Of a DNA stretch of 64,000 nucleotides, positions 8,888 to 17,479 are shown piece by piece (positions within the stretch are counted from its first letter, which is position 1; the number at the start of each line of letters is the position of its first letter). The stretch covers positions 135,985-199,984 of the forward strand of contig CAZYOF010000004.1 in NCBI GenBank assembly GCA_964648485.1, written 5' to 3'. Source of the stretch: DAIOEK01 sp964648485 (lineage in GTDB: Bacteria; Chloroflexota; Anaerolineae; Anaerolineales; Anaerolineaceae). Below the pieces are notes generated by a model that did no database searches, had not been told where the DNA came from, and was given only the letters and a program-made list of their open reading frames with translations. The translations under genes were made by a program, and so were the position numbers.

Positions 8888-9100
8888 ATGTTTCCTGTTC
8901 AATCATTCACTGGTGTCATTCTGGCATATTTAGATCCTGGATCCGGCAGCTATCTTATCCAATTACTGATTGCTGCATTATTAGGTGGGGGTTTCGCCAT
9001 AAAAACATTTTGGAAGCAGATATCTGCTTTCTTTAGAAGAATAACTGGAAAAGCAGATCCGCAGCCACAGGAAGAGAACAAGGATGAGCAACCTCAATAA
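8888..9100 (+). CDS. small one-helix membrane protein with YLDPGSGS motif
   Basis: A protein of 70 residues. I chose ATG 8888, with GGAGG at 8878-8882, over the upstream GTG at 8876. It has a YLDPGSGS motif followed by one hydrophobic helix (IQLLIAALLGGGFAI), then a basic juxtamembrane part and a polar Gln/Glu-rich tail. Small proteins with a YLDPG[ST]GS motif are often seen among bacterial polysaccharide genes beside methyltransferases and sulfatase-like proteins, but I know no defined function. Its last 17 bases overlap the methyltransferase gene, so the two are probably coupled. A membrane-anchor or accessory role is only a guess. Confidence 0.7.
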   Translation: MFPVQSFTGVILAYLDPGSGSYLIQLLIAALLGGGFAIKTFWKQISAFFRRITGKADPQPQEENKDEQPQ

Positions 9101-10466
9101 AATTGCTGCCTCCTTTCGTGATCCTAGCGGATTTATGTTCCGCAGAGATGGGATCTTATACAGGCAAATTAATAAGCATTACCAGAGCCAATATGAAAAA
9201 TTAGTAAGTTCTGGATTGCTTGAAGATCTATGGAAATATGGCCTGCTTGTCAGGTCTGCTGAAGTAGATGTTCAACCCGCGGAAGAAGAATCAGCTTACC
9301 GGGTTATTCAGCCTGATGAATTGCCCTTCATCTCCTATCCCTTTGAGTGGAGCTTTTCACAGTACAAAGATGCCGCCCTGGCCACATTGCAGATCCAAAA
9401 GAAAGCATTCGAAAAAGGCTTTATTCTAAAAGATGCCTCTGCTTATAATATTCAGTTTGTAAATGGAAAAGCCTTACTTATTGACACATTATCATTTGAC
9501 AACTATGTTCAGGGTGAACCGTGGGTCGCGTATCGACAGTTTTGTCAGCATTTCCTGGCGCCACTTGCCTTGATGGCGCTCACAGATATTCGGCTTTCAC
9601 AACTGATGCGAGTTTATATAGATGGGATTCCCCTTGATTTGGCGAGCAAACTATTGCCCGGTAGTACCAAGTTAAATTTGGGTTTAAACCTGCATATCCA
9701 CACACATGCTGCTGCCCAATTGAAATATGCTGATGATACCTCCGCAAAGAAGCAAAACAAAGGGCAGATGAACAGGAATGCATTTATGGGACTGGTTGAT
9801 TCCCTTGAATCAACCATCAAAGGTCTAACGCCTAAGGGCGTAAAAACCGAATGGGGTCATTATTATGATGATACTAACTATTCGGACAATTCCCTGAAAG
9901 AAAAACGAGATCTTGTTAGTAAATTGGTTATGCAGGCTTCTCCAAAAACATTATGGGATTTAGGCGCGAATACCGGATACTTTACTAGAGTTGCCTCTGA
10001 GCAGGGGATTTTCAGTATTGCATTTGATATCGATCCACTCGCAGTTGAACAAGGTTGGCAAGATGTTAAAGCCAGGAAAGAATCATACTTGCTTCCACTG
10101 GTGCTTGATCTGACTAACCCCAGTCCATCTTTAGGTTGGGCTAACCAAGAGCGGTCATCTTTCCTGCAGCGTGGACCTGCCGATTGTGTAATGGCACTTG
10201 CTCTTATTCATCATCTTGCAATTTCTAATAATGTTCCACTAAGTACATTAGCGGAGTTCTTCGCTCAGATTGGCAAATGGTTGATCATTGAGTTTGTGCC
10301 CAAAGAAGATTCTCAGGTGCAAAGGTTGCTAGCTACTCGTGAAGATATTTTTCCTGAATACACACTCGAAGGTTTTGAAAAAGCTTTTTCAAATGTGTAT
10401 AGCGTTCGCACCAAAGAACCTATCACCGGCTCTAAACGCTGGTTATTCTTATTGGAAAGAAAATAA
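9084..10466 (+). CDS. NoeA-like class I SAM-dependent methyltransferase
   Basis: A 460-residue protein. The C-terminal half is a Rossmann methyltransferase with motif I DLGANTGYFTR (from 292), an acidic end of strand beta2 (AFDIDP) and a motif IV-like CVMALALIHHL. The N-terminal half (FRDPSGFMFRRDGILYRQ, then LKDASAYNIQF and LLIDTLSF) is the conserved extension seen in NoeA-type proteins of nodulation and surface-glycan loci, where it has a kinase-like look. It probably methylates a sugar or a glycan-linked group; acceptor not known. Start overlaps the small membrane protein and the stop overlaps the ATG of the next LtaS-like gene by one base, so it sits inside a tight operon. Confidence 0.78.
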   Translation: MSNLNKIAASFRDPSGFMFRRDGILYRQINKHYQSQYEKLVSSGLLEDLWKYGLLVRSAEVDVQPAEEESAYRVIQPDELPFISYPFEWSFSQYKDAALATLQIQKKAFEKGFILKDASAYNIQFVNGKALLIDTLSFDNYVQGEPWVAYRQFCQHFLAPLALMALTDIRLSQLMRVYIDGIPLDLASKLLPGSTKLNLGLNLHIHTHAAAQLKYADDTSAKKQNKGQMNRNAFMGLVDSLESTIKGLTPKGVKTEWGHYYDDTNYSDNSLKEKRDLVSKLVMQASPKTLWDLGANTGYFTRVASEQGIFSIAFDIDPLAVEQGWQDVKARKESYLLPLVLDLTNPSPSLGWANQERSSFLQRGPADCVMALALIHHLAISNNVPLSTLAEFFAQIGKWLIIEFVPKEDSQVQRLLATREDIFPEYTLEGFEKAFSNVYSVRTKEPITGSKRWLFLLERK

Positions 10467-12037
10467 TGCAAGAGAAATCAACCGGACGGAAGATGGTTAT
10501 TCATCCGTTCCTGTTCGCTCTCTATCCGCCACTGGCGTTACTTGCAAGCAATATCCTCCAAATACGACCAGTAGATGCAATCAGATCACTGGTGGTATTT
10601 TTCGTTGCCAGTATTCTCATTTTTGGTGTTGTTAGGTTAATCACACAGAAGGATGATCGATCTGGAATTATTAGTTCGATCCTGATAGTCTCATTTTCAG
10701 CATATGGACAGGTATATACATATCTGGAAGGACTTCAAATTTTTGATTTGACCCTGGGCAGGCATAGATATCTGCTTCCGGTATGGTTAGTAATAACAAT
10801 CATCTTACTCTATAAAACATTTAGAACCCGTAATAATTTACAGCTTGAGACAAAAATATTAAACGCAGTTGCAATAATACTAATTGCCTTGCCTATATTC
10901 CAGCTAGGATACACAGCAATATCGATAGCCAGGAACAATCATCTTAATTCAAAAGCGGTTGATAGCCTGCAAACTCATGAGGGTATCACTTCTGAAACAA
11001 AACCCGATATCTATTACATTATCTTGGATATGTATGCTAGAGATGATGTTCTTTTAGATCGTTATAAATATGATAATTCTGATTTCTTAGCAGACCTGGA
11101 AGGTATGGGGTTTGAGGTAGCCAGATGTAGTGTGTCGAATTACAACATGACTGAATTGTCGATGGCGTCCAGCTTTAATATGGAGTACTTACAAACTCTG
11201 GGTAAGCAATATTCTGCGGGAAATTCTGATCGATCAGGGTTGCCATCATTAATTCATAACAGCAGGGTTAGAAAAATATTTGAGGAAATGGGGTACCAGT
11301 TTATTAATTTTGAAACTGGTTTCACATTTACAGAAATTAGAGACGCAGATCAATTCCTCGCGCCATCATACCAGGCATTAAAGGCGTCTCAAGCGGGGAT
11401 TACCATCAATGGTTTTGAATCTTTGCTGGCGCGAACAACAGGCTTGTCGGCTTTGCTTGACGCACAAGCGCGTTGGTTCAGTCCGGTTGCAGATGCTCTC
11501 GATACACGGAAGGCTCATGTGATTCGTGAGCTGTTTGTTTTAGATACACTTCCAAAATTGGTTACAACGCCCAGCCCAAAATTTGTTTATGCTCATATCC
11601 TTATTCCGCATCCTCCATTTGTATTCAGCCGGCAGGGAGTAAACATAAACTACCCTGGAAATGATGGTGCAACTCCCATAGGTCCGACTCCAAAGGATTA
11701 TGCAAGTGGGTATAGAAATCAATTGGATTATATAAATTTCCGGATTATTCCAATTCTGAAGGAAATAATAAATAATTCCCAAACCCCGCCCATCATCATC
11801 GTTCAAGGGGATCATGGTGTTGACCCTAAAAGGACATTTATCCTGAATGCTTATTATCTACCAGGAGAAGGCAGTGATGCTTTTTATCCTTCAATATCAC
11901 CGGTGAATACATTCAGACTCATCTTAAATGAATACTTTGGCGGAGATTATGATTATTTGGATGACATCAATTACGCTTCCAATGATTCAAATCCATTTGA
12001 TTTTCGAATTATTAAAGATGACCGGATATGCGAATAG
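10466..12037 (+). CDS. LtaS-like membrane enzyme of the alkaline phosphatase/sulfatase superfamily (paralogue 2)
   Basis: A 523-residue protein. An N-terminal block of about five membrane helices (12-155) contains LGRHRYL at 98-104. The outer domain starts at PDIYYIILDMYAR (Asp188). The nucleophile-like segment is NYNMTELSMASS with Thr229, preceded by Cys221. IPHPPFVF (from 380) and GDHG (448-451) supply metal or substrate ligands. The C-terminus has SPVNTFRLILN and a Cys in the last few residues; Cys221 and this one might form a disulfide outside the cell. There is no CxPxR signature. Overlap with the methyltransferase stop codon suggests they act on the same product. Transfer of a phosphoglycerol-like group to the glycan is inferred, not shown. 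Confidence 0.8.
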   Translation: MQEKSTGRKMVIHPFLFALYPPLALLASNILQIRPVDAIRSLVVFFVASILIFGVVRLITQKDDRSGIISSILIVSFSAYGQVYTYLEGLQIFDLTLGRHRYLLPVWLVITIILLYKTFRTRNNLQLETKILNAVAIILIALPIFQLGYTAISIARNNHLNSKAVDSLQTHEGITSETKPDIYYIILDMYARDDVLLDRYKYDNSDFLADLEGMGFEVARCSVSNYNMTELSMASSFNMEYLQTLGKQYSAGNSDRSGLPSLIHNSRVRKIFEEMGYQFINFETGFTFTEIRDADQFLAPSYQALKASQAGITINGFESLLARTTGLSALLDAQARWFSPVADALDTRKAHVIRELFVLDTLPKLVTTPSPKFVYAHILIPHPPFVFSRQGVNINYPGNDGATPIGPTPKDYASGYRNQLDYINFRIIPILKEIINNSQTPPIIIVQGDHGVDPKRTFILNAYYLPGEGSDAFYPSISPVNTFRLILNEYFGGDYDYLDDINYASNDSNPFDFRIIKDDRICE

Positions 12038-12044
12038 AGTATAA

Positions 12045-13664
12045 ATGGCAATAAAAACTATAGAGCATTATTCTAAACAGTTACGGGCATCCCTTTCTCG
12101 TAGACAGGGGGATGAAAAGATCAGAAAAATGGCGCAGAAAGTATCATCCGCTGCCCGTACCAAGCCTGGGATGAAACCGGTAATTTTCTTCAATGCCTCA
12201 ACACGATTGGGAGGATTAAGTCTAAATGCAGCCTTCTCATTGCTGACTGCCTGGGGGTTACGCCTTGAAGGTGTACCGGTTGTTCATTTTGTGTGTCAGC
12301 ATGGGATGAGTAAATGTGTATTAGGAACCAATCGTGATAATGTTACTCAAGATCTTCCGTGTGAAAAATGCATCAGGCACTCTCTCGTAGAATTTGATAG
12401 GTCTAATACATATTGGTTTAAGTACCAGGAAGATGTTCCCCTTAGCAATCTGATCCGGGATTTACACATAGATGATTTGATGAAAGTGCGATATCAGGAT
12501 ATACCCGTAGGGGAAATTGTTTTACCAGCATTACGTTGGGAATTACGCAGGCATCATCTCGTTGATGATGAAACCACCCGTTATCTGTATCGTGAATTCA
12601 TTCTTTCTGCGTGGAATGTTGGCAGAGAATTTTACAACCTTCTAGAACAAATCAATCCGCAAGCTGTAGTCCTATTTAATGGACAATTCTTTCCAGAAGC
12701 GATGGTGCGATACATTTCTGGCTCAAGAGGTATTCGTGTAGTAACACATGAAGTTGGGTTAATGCCTTACTCTGCATTTTTTACCGAAGGAGAAGCTACT
12801 GCTTATCCTATGGAAATTCCTGAAAAATTCCAATTAAATGATGATCAGAACACGAAGTTAGACGAATACCTTACAAATAGATTCAAGGGTAACTTTAAGA
12901 TGGCTGGTATCCAATTCTGGCAGGATATGAAAAAATTGGATGATGCTTTACTACAGAAAATTTCCAAATTCAGTCAGGTGGTACCAATTTTCACGAATGT
13001 TATTTTTGATACCAGTCAGCCACATTCTAATGTTCTTTTTTCTGATATGTTTACATGGCTTTCTGAGTTGTTAGGGATTATCAAAAAACATCCTGATACA
13101 CTCTTTGTTATCCGAGCTCATCCTGATGAATTACGGCCAGGATCTGCCAAACAGAGTCGGGAGACAGTACGGGATTGGATAATTCAAAACCGGGTACTTG
13201 AATATGATAATGTCCATTTTGTGGATGCAACAGAATACCTTAGCTCGTATGAGCTGATACAAAAATCAAAATTTGTTGTTGTCTACAATTCCAGTATCGG
13301 TTTAGAAGCATCTATTTTAGGTGTACCTGTTCTTGCGGCAGGACAGTCCAGATATTCAAAATATCCAACAGTATTTTTTCCTGAAACAGCAGATCAGTAC
13401 TGGACCATACTCGATAATTTTCTTAAAACAGAGAGGTTATTAGCTCCTCCAGAACATAAGCTGCAAGCTAGGAGGGTGCTATTTTTCCAGCTATATAGAA
13501 CCGCAATACCTTTTTCAGCTTACATAACTGATGCGCATCGTCCTGGATTAGTCTCATTAGGTGATTTCGGTGTTTCTGATCTGCTGGTTGCTAACTCACC
13601 TACGATGCAGATTCTTGTGAATGGGATTGTTAAAAGGTCACCTTTCCTGGTGGAAATGGAATGA
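12045..13664 (+). CDS. capsule-polysaccharide-type glycosyltransferase (GT-B-like)
   Basis: A 539-residue protein without clear membrane helices. The N-terminal half has an FFNASTRLGGLSLNA loop and a Cys-containing segment (CQHGMSKC, then PCEKC) that could bind metal. A GIRVVTHEVG segment resembles the donor-site His/Glu of capsule synthesis proteins. The C-terminal half has VIRAHPDE, VHFVDATEYLSSYELI and YNSSIGLEASILGVPVLAAG, which is the nucleotide-sugar-binding block of KpsC/KpsS and capsule_synth-like GT-B enzymes. It overlaps the next sulfotransferase gene by 4 bases. It likely adds a sugar to the polymer in the cytoplasm; the linkage is not predictable. Two CxxC-like pairs near residues 80-110 are unusual for this fold. 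Confidence 0.72.
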   Translation: MAIKTIEHYSKQLRASLSRRQGDEKIRKMAQKVSSAARTKPGMKPVIFFNASTRLGGLSLNAAFSLLTAWGLRLEGVPVVHFVCQHGMSKCVLGTNRDNVTQDLPCEKCIRHSLVEFDRSNTYWFKYQEDVPLSNLIRDLHIDDLMKVRYQDIPVGEIVLPALRWELRRHHLVDDETTRYLYREFILSAWNVGREFYNLLEQINPQAVVLFNGQFFPEAMVRYISGSRGIRVVTHEVGLMPYSAFFTEGEATAYPMEIPEKFQLNDDQNTKLDEYLTNRFKGNFKMAGIQFWQDMKKLDDALLQKISKFSQVVPIFTNVIFDTSQPHSNVLFSDMFTWLSELLGIIKKHPDTLFVIRAHPDELRPGSAKQSRETVRDWIIQNRVLEYDNVHFVDATEYLSSYELIQKSKFVVVYNSSIGLEASILGVPVLAAGQSRYSKYPTVFFPETADQYWTILDNFLKTERLLAPPEHKLQARRVLFFQLYRTAIPFSAYITDAHRPGLVSLGDFGVSDLLVANSPTMQILVNGIVKRSPFLVEME

Positions 13665-14521
13665 AAGCAACACTGCAAATTAAACAATATGCCAAATATT
13701 TTCGCTGGCAATTTCGCCGTCTTTCAACCTTGGTACACTCGGGTGGCAGGATCAATCAAATGCCGGTTGTTATTGGTAATTCTATGCCAAAATCAGGCTC
13801 TCACCTGATTATCCAAATCCTCGAAGGTCTGACTGGTATCGGCCCATTTGTAAATCCGGGAATGCCGCCCCTCAATCGAAGCGAAGACAATAGCATTCTA
13901 TCCCCAGATGAAGTCTGTTCAAAGATAAGCAGATTAAATCATGGCGATATTGCTTATTGTTATCTTCCTGCAGAAGAGCCATTCTTATCCGAACTGACAA
14001 AACCAGATCGATCAGTCATCTTTGTTTACCGTGATCCACGCGATATGATTATCTCGCATGTTTTTTATGCGACAGAAATGAATAAAAATCACAATATGCA
14101 CAAGTACTACAATGAGACTCTCAGCAACATGGATGAACGGATCCGAGCAGCTATATTGGGTGTCGATATGCCAGAAAATCCTCTCACGCCAATTATTAAA
14201 AAATACCAGCGCTACCTTCCATGGTTAGATCAGTCATCTATCCTCGCAATGCGTTTTGAAGATCTGATCCTTGATAGAGATACTGCTTTGAAGAAAATAT
14301 TAGATTACTTGGCAATATATAATTTCAGCCCAAAGGTAGATCAAATCACAGCAATTAGTTTTCTAAAAAATGCAATTGAACCCAAACGATCAGGAACATT
14401 TAGGAAAGGCAAACCTGGTAACTGGCGTGAGTATTTCACCTCTGAATTGAAAACCTTATTTAAAAAAGAAACCGGTGATCTACTTCAAAGGTTGGGGTAT
14501 GAAACCACGCAGGATTGGTAG
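13661..14521 (+). CDS. PAPS-dependent sulfotransferase family protein (tandem copy A)
   Basis: A 286-residue protein starting by ATGA overlap with the capsule-type glycosyltransferase. PSB loop MPKSGSHL (42-49) and 3'-phosphate loop YRDPRDMIISH (RDPRD 124-128) are intact; RFEDL near residue 201 and FRKGKPGNWREYF near the C-terminus complete the family pattern. It shares the whole layout with the following gene, including a GxGPxVNxGMP segment after the PSB loop, so the two are a tandem duplication. Expected role is sulfation of a sugar added by a neighbouring transferase. The N-terminal 35 residues are basic and may sit against the membrane. Confidence 0.85.
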   Translation: MKATLQIKQYAKYFRWQFRRLSTLVHSGGRINQMPVVIGNSMPKSGSHLIIQILEGLTGIGPFVNPGMPPLNRSEDNSILSPDEVCSKISRLNHGDIAYCYLPAEEPFLSELTKPDRSVIFVYRDPRDMIISHVFYATEMNKNHNMHKYYNETLSNMDERIRAAILGVDMPENPLTPIIKKYQRYLPWLDQSSILAMRFEDLILDRDTALKKILDYLAIYNFSPKVDQITAISFLKNAIEPKRSGTFRKGKPGNWREYFTSELKTLFKKETGDLLQRLGYETTQDW

Positions 14522-14527
14522 TTACTT

Positions 14528-15403
14528 ATGAGAAGCGGATCAAGAAATTCTTTAATCCAATTTGCTAAGGATCAACGAAGATTTTTGCGAAGAGCACGGC
14601 AGCAATGGAAATACCGATCACTTTCATTGCAAAATGCCCCCATTCTCTTTGCGAATTCATTTCCAAAAAGTGGCACACATCTACTTACCCAAATCATGGA
14701 AGGCTTTCCTTTCATCGGTCCAGCTGTGAACACCGGGATGCCTGCCTTTGTTATGTATGATGGTGAAACAGGTAGAGAACGTACCCGACAAGAAATACTA
14801 TCTGGATTAAATCATTTGTCATATGGTGATACTGCTTATGGGCATCTGCATGCGCTTCCATGGATCCAGGATGTGCTTACATCCGATGCTTTTGCAACAA
14901 TATTTATTCTGCGTGATCCCCGTGATGTTGTAGTATCACACGTTCATTATGTGACAGATATTGAACCAAACCATGTTCACCATAACTACTACATACAAGT
15001 GTTACAAAATTTTAATGACCGATTGAAGACCAGTATTTTGGGCAGACCGGATGCCGAAAACCCATTTCCAGATATCGCAGGTAGATTTGCGCCATTTGTG
15101 GGCTGGTTAGGTAGTTCTGGAGTATTGACACTTAAGTATGAAAACTTGATGGATGATCCCCTGATCTTTACTGGACAGATACTAGATTATGTCATCGAGC
15201 GTGGGTTTCCCTTGCATGTGGATAAGAGCAAAGCGGTGGAAGTATTGGTATCCAGAATTAATCCACAAAAATCACCTACCTTTCGAAAAGGTAAATCTGG
15301 TGGATGGAAAAGTGCCTTCACACAGGAGCACAAGGATATATTTAAGGATCTAGCCGGTCAATTATTGATTGATTTGGGTTATGAAAAAGATCTCAATTGG
15401 TAA
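14528..15403 (+). CDS. PAPS-dependent sulfotransferase family protein (tandem copy B)
   Basis: A 291-residue paralogue of the preceding gene. The PSB loop is FPKSGTHLL (45-53) and the 3'-phosphate loop LRDPRDVVVSH (RDPRD 129-133). The C-terminal FRKGKSGGWKSAF block, thought to clamp PAPS, is also present. The N-terminus is strongly basic. The gap to the previous gene is 6 bases. Divergence between the copies in the region that follows the PSB loop (acceptor side in known sulfotransferases) suggests different positions or sugars are sulfated, but this is inference. The gene ends 10 bases before the start chosen for the membrane glycosyltransferase. Confidence 0.85.
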   Translation: MRSGSRNSLIQFAKDQRRFLRRARQQWKYRSLSLQNAPILFANSFPKSGTHLLTQIMEGFPFIGPAVNTGMPAFVMYDGETGRERTRQEILSGLNHLSYGDTAYGHLHALPWIQDVLTSDAFATIFILRDPRDVVVSHVHYVTDIEPNHVHHNYYIQVLQNFNDRLKTSILGRPDAENPFPDIAGRFAPFVGWLGSSGVLTLKYENLMDDPLIFTGQILDYVIERGFPLHVDKSKAVEVLVSRINPQKSPTFRKGKSGGWKSAFTQEHKDIFKDLAGQLLIDLGYEKDLNW

Positions 15404-15413
15404 TGGGAAAAAC

Positions 15414-17450
15414 ATGATTCTAAAAAAGATTCGAAGCTATCACCTGGTTATACTACTAGCAATCCTGATTGGATTATCAACTGTTCTGGTTGCTTCTGCT
15501 TCCCCTTCCACTTTGATGAACTGGTACAACAATGATGACGGCTTCTTTTATTTTAAAGTTGCCCAAAATATTGTTGCTGGTAAAGGCGTGACATTTGATG
15601 GAATTAACCCTACCAATGGGTTTCATCCACTCTGGATGTTGATATGTATTCCCATATTTCTAATAAACAATGATTTGATCCTTCCGCTCAGAATGGTTGT
15701 AATTGTGTTTGGAATACTTCAGTTGGGATCTGCGGTCGCATTATTTGATGTGTTGAAGAAGAAGATAAACCACTGGTTTGCCTTTTCACTTGCGATATCC
15801 TTTATGCTTTCCTGGTATATGTATAGTAATACTTTCATGGGAGGGTTGGAATCAGCATTAAGTTTTTTCTTAATAATTATTACCTGGCGGCATGCAATAA
15901 TTCTACGGGAAAAGACTAATCCGAGGAAAATCGATTATTGGATTGCTGGTATTTTGGCTGGATTAACAATTCTTGCCCGTCTCGATAACATCATATTTAT
16001 TGGATTTTTAAGCGTATGGTTGATGTTTACAAGGAAGAAAGATGCTTCAATACTTTTGCTGGATGCTCTAACAGCATTAGTTATCGTTGTGTCAATCAGC
16101 ATTAAGTTTATTGGTTACCGTATTCATCCACATGCTCTATTTATTTTTATAACAATTCTTCTAGTATTCATAACAGGTATTCTTTCATTTTATCTTTTGG
16201 GATTATTTTCGATTACACATAAATGGTTGAAGGGTAGATCTGTTTATGTGCGGGGATTATTAGCTGGTGTAGTCGCCGCGGGAGTATCCGGGTTAATTAT
16301 TCTTGCTTTAGGTCAGATTGGTTTGCTTGAAAGGTTTTCCAAAACAGTATTATTAGTTTCGGTTCTCTTATGGATTGTTTATGCTGCAACCATCCGAAGT
16401 TGGCTTGCAGTGAAATTTCTTGGTAATAATCTAAGCCCGACTTTAACAATATGTGATCAGTGGATTTTACTTAAAAAGTGGTTGCAAACTGCTTCTTTAT
16501 ATTTTTTCCCAATAATAATTCTGGTGGGCGGTTATATCCTATGGAGCCAAGTCAATTTTGGAACTCCAATGCCAGTGAGTGGTCAAATCAAACAATGGTG
16601 GGGATCATTAGGGGCGACTGTGTATGGATCGCCGATTTCATCTCTAGCGGAAATCAGAAGGTATGGACTGGGAGAGGAATCGCCATTTGCCCTTATCTAT
16701 CAATTTTTAAATGTTATTACCCGGTTTTCCCATTCCCATCCATATTCTTCGAGTTACTTAGCATGGGGAATAATTGGAAGTTTGTATCTGATATTTATTT
16801 TAGTTAAACAAATTTCCCGTATAGCAGCCTGGTGGGATCGATTAGGAATGATTCCATTGCTTTTAGCAACTCTATACCGTGTGGCTTATTTTTATATAAG
16901 TGGTTACGTTCACATGCGTACCTGGTACTGGACGGTTGAGACTATTTCTCTTTTTCTCTTAGTAATTATCTTGATTGTAGTCTGGATTGAATGGCAACAA
17001 CATCGGCAGCATCTGATGGTTTCAACAGGAGTATTGGTTGGTGGAATTTCGATATCAATAGTGTTAACATTTGCAGTAAACCTGCTAAATGTGTATCCAC
17101 CGACAAGCAAGAGGAATGATCCAGGCACATATCTATTAATTCCTCAAATGCTAGAAAGCATGACCCCTCCGGGTGCTGTAATAGGTACCCCCGGTGGAGG
17201 AACGGTATCCTATTTCATAAACGACCGTACAATTATCAATCTGGATGGCTTGATGAATAGCAAAGCTTACTTCCAGGCATTGCGCAATGGAAATTTAAAA
17301 GAGCAATTGAAATCTGCAAATTTGCAATATGTTTATGTCAATGAATACACCTTACTGGAAACAAGTCCTTATCAGAAGGTTTTTTCAGGATGTGTTAATC
17401 AAGTTGGTTTGGTATATAAAAAATCACTATTTGCTTACACTTGTAATTAA
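15414..17450 (+). CDS. multi-pass membrane GT-C type glycosyltransferase
   Basis: A 678-residue protein with an N-terminal signal-anchor-like helix and roughly twelve further hydrophobic segments. The first outer loop has the acidic pair NNDDGFFYF (Asp41/Asp42) followed by NPTNGFHPLW, which matches the catalytic loop pattern of polyprenyl-phosphate-sugar-using GT-C enzymes (PMT/ArnT style). A small C-terminal outer domain contains GTPGGGTVSYF and NLDGLMNS. I chose ATG 15414 since the ATG at 15369 lies within the sulfotransferase. The enzyme likely transfers a sugar from an undecaprenyl- or dolichyl-type carrier outside the cytoplasm. Donor and acceptor unknown. Confidence 0.75.
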   Translation: MILKKIRSYHLVILLAILIGLSTVLVASASPSTLMNWYNNDDGFFYFKVAQNIVAGKGVTFDGINPTNGFHPLWMLICIPIFLINNDLILPLRMVVIVFGILQLGSAVALFDVLKKKINHWFAFSLAISFMLSWYMYSNTFMGGLESALSFFLIIITWRHAIILREKTNPRKIDYWIAGILAGLTILARLDNIIFIGFLSVWLMFTRKKDASILLLDALTALVIVVSISIKFIGYRIHPHALFIFITILLVFITGILSFYLLGLFSITHKWLKGRSVYVRGLLAGVVAAGVSGLIILALGQIGLLERFSKTVLLVSVLLWIVYAATIRSWLAVKFLGNNLSPTLTICDQWILLKKWLQTASLYFFPIIILVGGYILWSQVNFGTPMPVSGQIKQWWGSLGATVYGSPISSLAEIRRYGLGEESPFALIYQFLNVITRFSHSHPYSSSYLAWGIIGSLYLIFILVKQISRIAAWWDRLGMIPLLLATLYRVAYFYISGYVHMRTWYWTVETISLFLLVIILIVVWIEWQQHRQHLMVSTGVLVGGISISIVLTFAVNLLNVYPPTSKRNDPGTYLLIPQMLESMTPPGAVIGTPGGGTVSYFINDRTIINLDGLMNSKAYFQALRNGNLKEQLKSANLQYVYVNEYTLLETSPYQKVFSGCVNQVGLVYKKSLFAYTCN

Positions 17451-17479
17451 TCTGATTTGGTATAGGTTTATCAATAAAG

